DNA of 9,915 nucleotides from Isoptericola sp042668085 (GTDB taxonomy: Bacteria; Actinomycetota; Actinomycetes; Actinomycetales; Cellulomonadaceae): the NCBI RefSeq assembly GCF_042668085.1, contig NZ_JBHVBO010000156.1, positions 1-9,915 on the forward strand, in the 5' to 3' direction. The notes under the pieces are model-generated. The model was not told where the DNA came from. It ran no database searches and saw only the letters and a list, made by a program, of their open reading frames with translations. Shown here piece after piece: positions 5,952-9,915 of the stretch. The position numbers and the translations under genes were made by a program. Position 1 is the first letter of the stretch. Each line of letters begins with the position of its first letter.

Positions 5952-6031
5952 GGGACCTGCGCACCGGCGCTGTCGGGCGCATTTCCGGTCGAACGAGTTG
6001 CAACTGTGTGAAAGTGGGCGATCCGCGCGTG

Positions 6032-9000
6032 GTGTCCCCGAAGGACGGGTCAGAGTCGATCAGCGTGGCGAGCGCGTTCGGAGCCAACGAATGGCTCGTC
6101 GACGAGCTCTACGAGCAGTACCTGAAGGACAAGAACGCGGTGGACCCCGCGTGGTGGGACTTCTTCGCCGACTACGAGCCGGGTGAGACCAACGGCGCCG
6201 CGGCGGAGACCGCCCCGGCGCGGCCCGCCGCCCCGGCACAGCAGGCCCCCGCCCAGCCGGCCTCCGCACCGCAGGCGCCGTCGCAGCAGGCCCCGTCACA
6301 GCAGGCCCCGGCCCCCGCGGCTCCGGCCGGCCGGTCGGGCACCGCCGCCGCCGAGGCGGCGAAGTCCGAGCGGAAGGCCGCCAAGCCGGCGCCGGTCCCG
6401 GCCGACCCCGAGGTGAGCGCCGTCCGCCCGGTCGCCGAGGCGCTGCCCGCGACCGCGCCCTACGCCGAGGTCGCCAAGTCCTCGCCGAAGGCCACCGAGG
6501 ACGAGGCCACCGACGACGTGCAGAAGCTGCGCGGCCCCGCCGCGCGCGTCGTCACCAACATGGAGGCCTCGATCGAGGTCCCGACCGCGACGTCGGTGCG
6601 CGCCGTGCCCGCCAAGCTCATGGTGGACAACCGCATCGTCATCAACAACCACCTCGCGCGCGGCCGCGGCGGCAAGATCTCGTTCACCCACCTCATCGGG
6701 TTCGCGCTCGTCGAGGCGCTCTCCGACATGCCGGTGATGAACGCGCACTACGAGAGCATCGACGGCAAGCCGCACGTCGTGCAGCCCGCCCACGTCGGCT
6801 TCGGCCTCGCGATCGACCTCGCCAAGCCCGACGGTTCGCGCCAGCTGCTGGTGCCCAGCGTCAAGAAGGCCGAGGAGCTCGACTTCGCCGGCTTCTGGGC
6901 CGCGTACGAGGATCTCGTGCGCAAGGCGCGCGGCGGCAAGCTCGGCATGGACGACTTCGCCGGCACCACGATCTCGCTGACCAACCCCGGTGGCATCGGC
7001 ACCGTGCACTCGGTGCCGCGCCTCATGTCCGGGCAGGGCACGATCATCGGCGTCGGCGCCATGGACTACCCGGCGGAGTTCGCGGGCGCGTCCGAGGAGC
7101 AGCTCGCCCGCATGGGCATCTCGAAGGTCATGACGATCACGTCGACCTACGACCACCGCATCATCCAGGGCGCCCAGTCCGGCGAGTTCCTCAAGGTGCT
7201 CGCGAACAAGCTGCTCGGCCTGGACGGCTTCTACGACCGCGTGTTCGCGGCCCTGCGCGTGCCGTACGAGCCCGTGCGCTGGGTGCGCGACAACACCGTG
7301 GACGCCGACGTCGAGGCCGCGAAGCCGGCCCGGATCGCGGAGCTCGTCCACTCCTACCGGTCGCGCGGCCACCTCATGGCCGAGACCGACCCGCTCGCCT
7401 ACCGCCAGCGCAAGCACCCCGACCTGGACATCCAGAGCCACGGCATGACGCTGTGGGACCTGGACCGCCAGTTCCCCACGGGCGGCTTCGGGGGCAAGAC
7501 CAAGGACACGCTGCGCGACATCCTCGGTCTGCTGCGCGACTCGTACTGCCGCACCATCGGCGTCGAGTACATGCACATCGCCGACCCGGCCCAGCGCAAG
7601 TGGCTCCAGGAGCGGCTCGAGTCCGGCTACGCCCGCACCCCCCGCGAGGACCAGCTGCGCATCCTGCGCCGCCTGAACTCCGCCGAGGCCTTCGAGACGT
7701 TCCTGCAGACGAAGTTCGTCGGGCAGAAGCGGTTCTCGCTCGAGGGCGGCGAGTCGGTCATCCCGCTGCTCGACGCCATCCTGTCGAAGGCCGCGGAGGG
7801 CGGGCTCGACGAGGTCGGCATCGGCATGGCGCACCGCGGCCGCCTCAACGTGCTGGCGAACATCGCGGGCAAGAGCTACGGCCAGATCTTCAAGGAGTTC
7901 GAGGGCCAGCTCGACCCGAAGAGCGTGCAGGGCTCCGGCGACGTGAAGTACCACCTCGGCACCGAGGGCGTCTTCACCGCCGAGTCGGGCGCCACGACCA
8001 AGGTCTACCTCGCCGCCAACCCGTCCCACCTCGAGGCGGTCGACCCGGTGCTCGAGGGCATCGTGCGCGCCAAGCAGGACCGCATCGACCTGGGCGGCGA
8101 CGGCTTCTCCGTGCTGCCGATCCTGCTGCACGGCGACGCGGCCTTCGCAGGCCAGGGCGTCGTGCCCGAGGTGCTCAACCTCGCGCAGCTGCGCGGGTAC
8201 CGCACCGGCGGCACGATCCACGTGATCATCAACAACCAGGTGGGCTTCACCACCGGGCCGTCGTCGTCGCGCTCCACGACGTACGCGACCGACGTCGCCA
8301 AGGGCTACCAGATCCCCGTCTTCCACGTGAACGGCGACGACCCCGAGGCCTGCGTGCGCGTGGCCGAGCTGGCCTTCGCCTACCGCGAGCAGTTCGACCG
8401 CGACGTCATCATCGACATGGTCTGCTACCGCCGTCGCGGCCACAACGAGGGCGACGACCCCTCGATGACGCAGCCGCTGATGTACAACCTCATCGAGGCC
8501 AAGCAGTCGGTGCGCAAGCTGTACACGAAGAACCTCGTGGCGCGCGGCGACATCACGGTCGAGGAGGCCGAGCAGGCGCTGCAGGACTACCAGGCGCAGC
8601 TCGAGCGGGTCTTCACCGAGACCAAGTCGGCCGGTAAGGCCAGCACCCCCGACGGCGAGGACGAGATCCTCGGCCTGGAGCGACCGGAGGCGCAGCGCGA
8701 GGGCGCCGGCGACATGGTCGGCTGGCAGACGGCGGTCCCGCACGCCGTGCTCGAGCGCGTCGGCGCCGTCCAGGTGTCCGCGCCCGAGGGCTTCACGGTG
8801 CACCCGAAGCTCGCCCAGATGCTGCAGAAGCGGCAGCTAATGGCGAAGGAGGGCGGCATCGACTGGGGCTTCGGCGAGCTCGTCGCCTTCGGGTCGCTGC
8901 TCATGGAGGGCACCCCGGTGCGCCTCGCCGGGCAGGACTCCCGCCGCGGCACCTTCGTCCAGCGCCACGCCGTCCTGCACGACCGCAACACGGGCGCCGA

Positions 9001-9874
9001 GTGGACCCCGCTGCTGTACCTGTCGGGCGACCAGGCGAAGTTCTGGGTGTACGACTCCTCGCTCAGCGAGTACGCCGCCCTCGGCTTCGAGTACGGGTAC
9101 TCGGTCGAGCGCCCGGACGCCCTCGTGCTCTGGGAGGCGCAGTTCGGCGACTTCGTCAACGGCGCGCAGACCGTCATCGACGAGTTCATCTCGTCGGCCG
9201 AGCAGAAGTGGGGCCAGCACTCGTCGCTGGTCATGCTGCTGCCGCACGGCTACGAGGGCCAGGGGCCGGACCACTCGTCCGCCCGCATCGAGCGCTTCCT
9301 GCAGCTCGCGGCAGAGAACAACATGACGGTGGCGCAGCCGTCCACCCCGGCGTCGTACTTCCACCTCCTGCGCCAGCAGGCGTACGCCCGCCCGCGCCGC
9401 CCGCTGGTCGTCTTCACGCCGAAGCAGCTGCTGCGCCTCAAGGCGGCGGCCTCCAGCGTGGAGGACTTCACCACCGGCACGTTCGAGCCGGTGCTCGCGG
9501 ACACGACGGTGGACGCGGCGCAGGTCGACCGCGTGCTGCTGTGCACCGGCCGCCTGTACTACGACCTGCTCGCCGAGCGCACCAGGCGCGAGGACACCCG
9601 GACCGCCATCGTCCGCCTGGAGCAGCTCTACCCGTTCCCGGAGGAGCAGATCCGCGCGCAGCTCGCGCAGTACCCGAACGCCGAGGTCGTGTGGGTCCAG
9701 GACGAGCCGGAGAACCAGGGCGCCTGGTCGTTCCTGCACCTGGCGATGCCGGAGGACCTGCCGCGCGTGAGCGTCGTGTCCCGCCCGGCGTCCGCGTCGA
9801 CCGCCGCCGGCACGGCCAAGCGGCACAAGGAGCAGCAGGAGGTCCTGGTCGCCCAGGCCTTCGACCGCGCGTGA
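6032..9874 (+). CDS. kgd: Multifunctional 2-oxoglutarate decarboxylase/dehydrogenase E1 fused to succinyltransferase E2
   Basis: This 1280-residue protein acts at the 2-oxoglutarate step of the TCA cycle. It carries out thiamine-diphosphate-dependent decarboxylation of 2-oxoglutarate and, with E2, dihydrolipoamide dehydrogenase and a lipoyl partner, succinyl transfer to CoA. In order: the conserved start GANEWLVDELYEQYL (residues 17-31); an Ala/Pro/Gln-rich linker to about 160; the E2 acyltransferase domain (165-400), with active-site motif DHRIIQG at 374-380 and catalytic His375; then the E1 part. E1 has HRGRLN at 601-606, the diphosphate/Mg-binding GDAAFAGQG at 701-709 with NNQ at 734-736, GHNEGDD from 803, a pyrimidine-binding domain from about 940 and a C-terminal domain from about 1140. 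No lipoyl or peripheral-subunit-binding domain is present, as in Mycobacterium Kgd and Corynebacterium OdhA, and the length is near theirs. The start is uncertain. GTGs at 6014, 6029 and 6032 all lack a strong Shine-Dalgarno, and 6032 is chosen as leaving the shortest tail before the conserved segment without losing it. In relatives the complex is inhibited by the FHA protein OdhI/GarA; that gene is not in the window. Confidence 0.95.
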   Translation: MSPKDGSESISVASAFGANEWLVDELYEQYLKDKNAVDPAWWDFFADYEPGETNGAAAETAPARPAAPAQQAPAQPASAPQAPSQQAPSQQAPAPAAPAGRSGTAAAEAAKSERKAAKPAPVPADPEVSAVRPVAEALPATAPYAEVAKSSPKATEDEATDDVQKLRGPAARVVTNMEASIEVPTATSVRAVPAKLMVDNRIVINNHLARGRGGKISFTHLIGFALVEALSDMPVMNAHYESIDGKPHVVQPAHVGFGLAIDLAKPDGSRQLLVPSVKKAEELDFAGFWAAYEDLVRKARGGKLGMDDFAGTTISLTNPGGIGTVHSVPRLMSGQGTIIGVGAMDYPAEFAGASEEQLARMGISKVMTITSTYDHRIIQGAQSGEFLKVLANKLLGLDGFYDRVFAALRVPYEPVRWVRDNTVDADVEAAKPARIAELVHSYRSRGHLMAETDPLAYRQRKHPDLDIQSHGMTLWDLDRQFPTGGFGGKTKDTLRDILGLLRDSYCRTIGVEYMHIADPAQRKWLQERLESGYARTPREDQLRILRRLNSAEAFETFLQTKFVGQKRFSLEGGESVIPLLDAILSKAAEGGLDEVGIGMAHRGRLNVLANIAGKSYGQIFKEFEGQLDPKSVQGSGDVKYHLGTEGVFTAESGATTKVYLAANPSHLEAVDPVLEGIVRAKQDRIDLGGDGFSVLPILLHGDAAFAGQGVVPEVLNLAQLRGYRTGGTIHVIINNQVGFTTGPSSSRSTTYATDVAKGYQIPVFHVNGDDPEACVRVAELAFAYREQFDRDVIIDMVCYRRRGHNEGDDPSMTQPLMYNLIEAKQSVRKLYTKNLVARGDITVEEAEQALQDYQAQLERVFTETKSAGKASTPDGEDEILGLERPEAQREGAGDMVGWQTAVPHAVLERVGAVQVSAPEGFTVHPKLAQMLQKRQLMAKEGGIDWGFGELVAFGSLLMEGTPVRLAGQDSRRGTFVQRHAVLHDRNTGAEWTPLLYLSGDQAKFWVYDSSLSEYAALGFEYGYSVERPDALVLWEAQFGDFVNGAQTVIDEFISSAEQKWGQHSSLVMLLPHGYEGQGPDHSSARIERFLQLAAENNMTVAQPSTPASYFHLLRQQAYARPRRPLVVFTPKQLLRLKAAASSVEDFTTGTFEPVLADTTVDAAQVDRVLLCTGRLYYDLLAERTRREDTRTAIVRLEQLYPFPEEQIRAQLAQYPNAEVVWVQDEPENQGAWSFLHLAMPEDLPRVSVVSRPASASTAAGTAKRHKEQQEVLVAQAFDRA
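6278..6307 (+). repeat. 15-bp tandem repeat within the kgd linker
   Basis: CCGTCGCAGCAGGCC (6278-6292) and CCGTCACAGCAGGCC (6293-6307) are adjacent copies with one mismatch, encoding repeated Pro-Ser-Gln-Gln-Ala. They lie in the flexible Ala/Pro/Gln-rich linker between the N-terminal segment and the E2 domain. Such linkers vary in length between strains by slippage at repeats like this. No effect on catalysis is expected. Confidence 0.7.
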
Positions 9875-9875
9875 T

Positions 9876-9910
9876 GCCGAGATAGAGAAGGCGTCTCGCC
9901 GAGATAGAGA
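9876..9910. repeat. Two copies of a 13-bp repeat, 22-bp period, directly after kgd
   Basis: GCCGAGATAGAGA occurs at 9876-9888 and 9898-9910. The first copy begins one base after the kgd stop. The nine bases between the copies end in TCTC, and TCTCG (9894-9898) is complementary to CGAGA in each copy (9878-9882 and 9900-9904). Alternative small hairpins are therefore possible. The window ends five bases after the second copy, so the array may continue. The purine-rich, lower-GC composition is unlike its surroundings. I do not recognise a named repeat family. A 3'-end/terminator role or an intergenic repeat array are both possible. Confidence 0.6.
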
Positions 9911-9915
9911 GGGGG

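Larger units (their letters stand above)
5722..6031 (+). other. 310-base gene-free leader between the kinase gene and kgd
   Basis: I see no convincing gene here. The stretch holds a CRP/GlxR-like dyad (5752-5767) and the short perfect palindromes GTCCGGAC (5795-5802), GACGTC (5805-5810), CGGGTCGACCCG (5826-5837) and AGTTGCAACT (5996-6005). A weak promoter-like pair, TTGCCC (5846-5851) and CACGAT (5870-5875), has an 18-base spacer. A stronger isolated -10, TAGGCT, lies at 5946. The kgd frame is open back to a TTG at 5846. Those extra 62 residues are not recognisable as part of the family and contain the candidate -10, so I treat them as untranslated. Confidence 0.55.

Noticed and set aside
6296..8803. 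835-codon open frame antisense to kgd
   Set aside because: It lies wholly opposite the strongly conserved kgd coding sequence. Its translation is low-complexity (Val/Leu/Ala/Gly/Arg/His/Asp) with no recognisable domain. Long antisense open frames are normal at this GC content.
9876..9910. Start of a CRISPR array
   Set aside because: The repeat is only 13 bases and the interval nine bases, far below CRISPR repeat and spacer sizes. There are no cas genes in the window.

Overview
The window reads as chromosomal DNA from a high-GC actinobacterium. The most likely placement is Micrococcales, close to Cellulomonadaceae, judged from codon use, GTG starts, the 'SRREIREAE' N-terminus of the M15 peptidase and above all the fused E1/E2 2-oxoglutarate enzyme (Kgd/OdhA type), which is an actinobacterial hallmark. 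No mobile element, tRNA, rRNA or CRISPR array is visible. The region looks like core genome, not an accessory island.

Layout. (i) Positions 1-100 hold no gene, only a short GC hairpin. (ii) 101-955 (minus) encodes a membrane-anchored, zinc-dependent VanY-like D-Ala-D-Ala carboxypeptidase. Its own promoter (TTGGCG-17-TATGGT) overlaps a direct repeat resembling MtrA binding sites. (iii) 1207-3611 (minus) is a two-gene operon of paralogous CNNM/CorC-type membrane proteins (DUF21 plus CBS pair) joined by an ATGA overlap. The upstream gene carries a C-terminal CorC_HlyC domain and the downstream one does not. A compound hairpin (1141-1183) separates this operon from the peptidase gene. (iv) 3612-3838 is a divergent control region with two clear dyads. 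(v) 3839-5721 (plus) encodes an OmpR-type response regulator and a histidine kinase overlapping by one base (TGATG). The kinase has two membrane helices with only about ten residues between them, so it has no room for an external sensor domain. (vi) 5722-6031 is a 310-base leader with a CRP/GlxR-like palindrome and other dyads. (vii) 6032-9874 (plus) is kgd, the large multifunctional 2-oxoglutarate decarboxylase/dehydrogenase E1 plus succinyltransferase E2 of the TCA cycle. (viii) Two copies of a 13-bp sequence, spaced 22 bp, start one base after the kgd stop and run to the window edge.

Functionally, the left half is envelope biology (peptidoglycan trimming, putative divalent-cation transport, a membrane-embedded two-component system) and the right half is central carbon metabolism. 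I see no convincing novel multi-gene system. The points most worth checking are regulatory: the kgd leader, the 8-bp inverted repeat before the response regulator, the MtrA-like site before the peptidase, and the repeat array after kgd.
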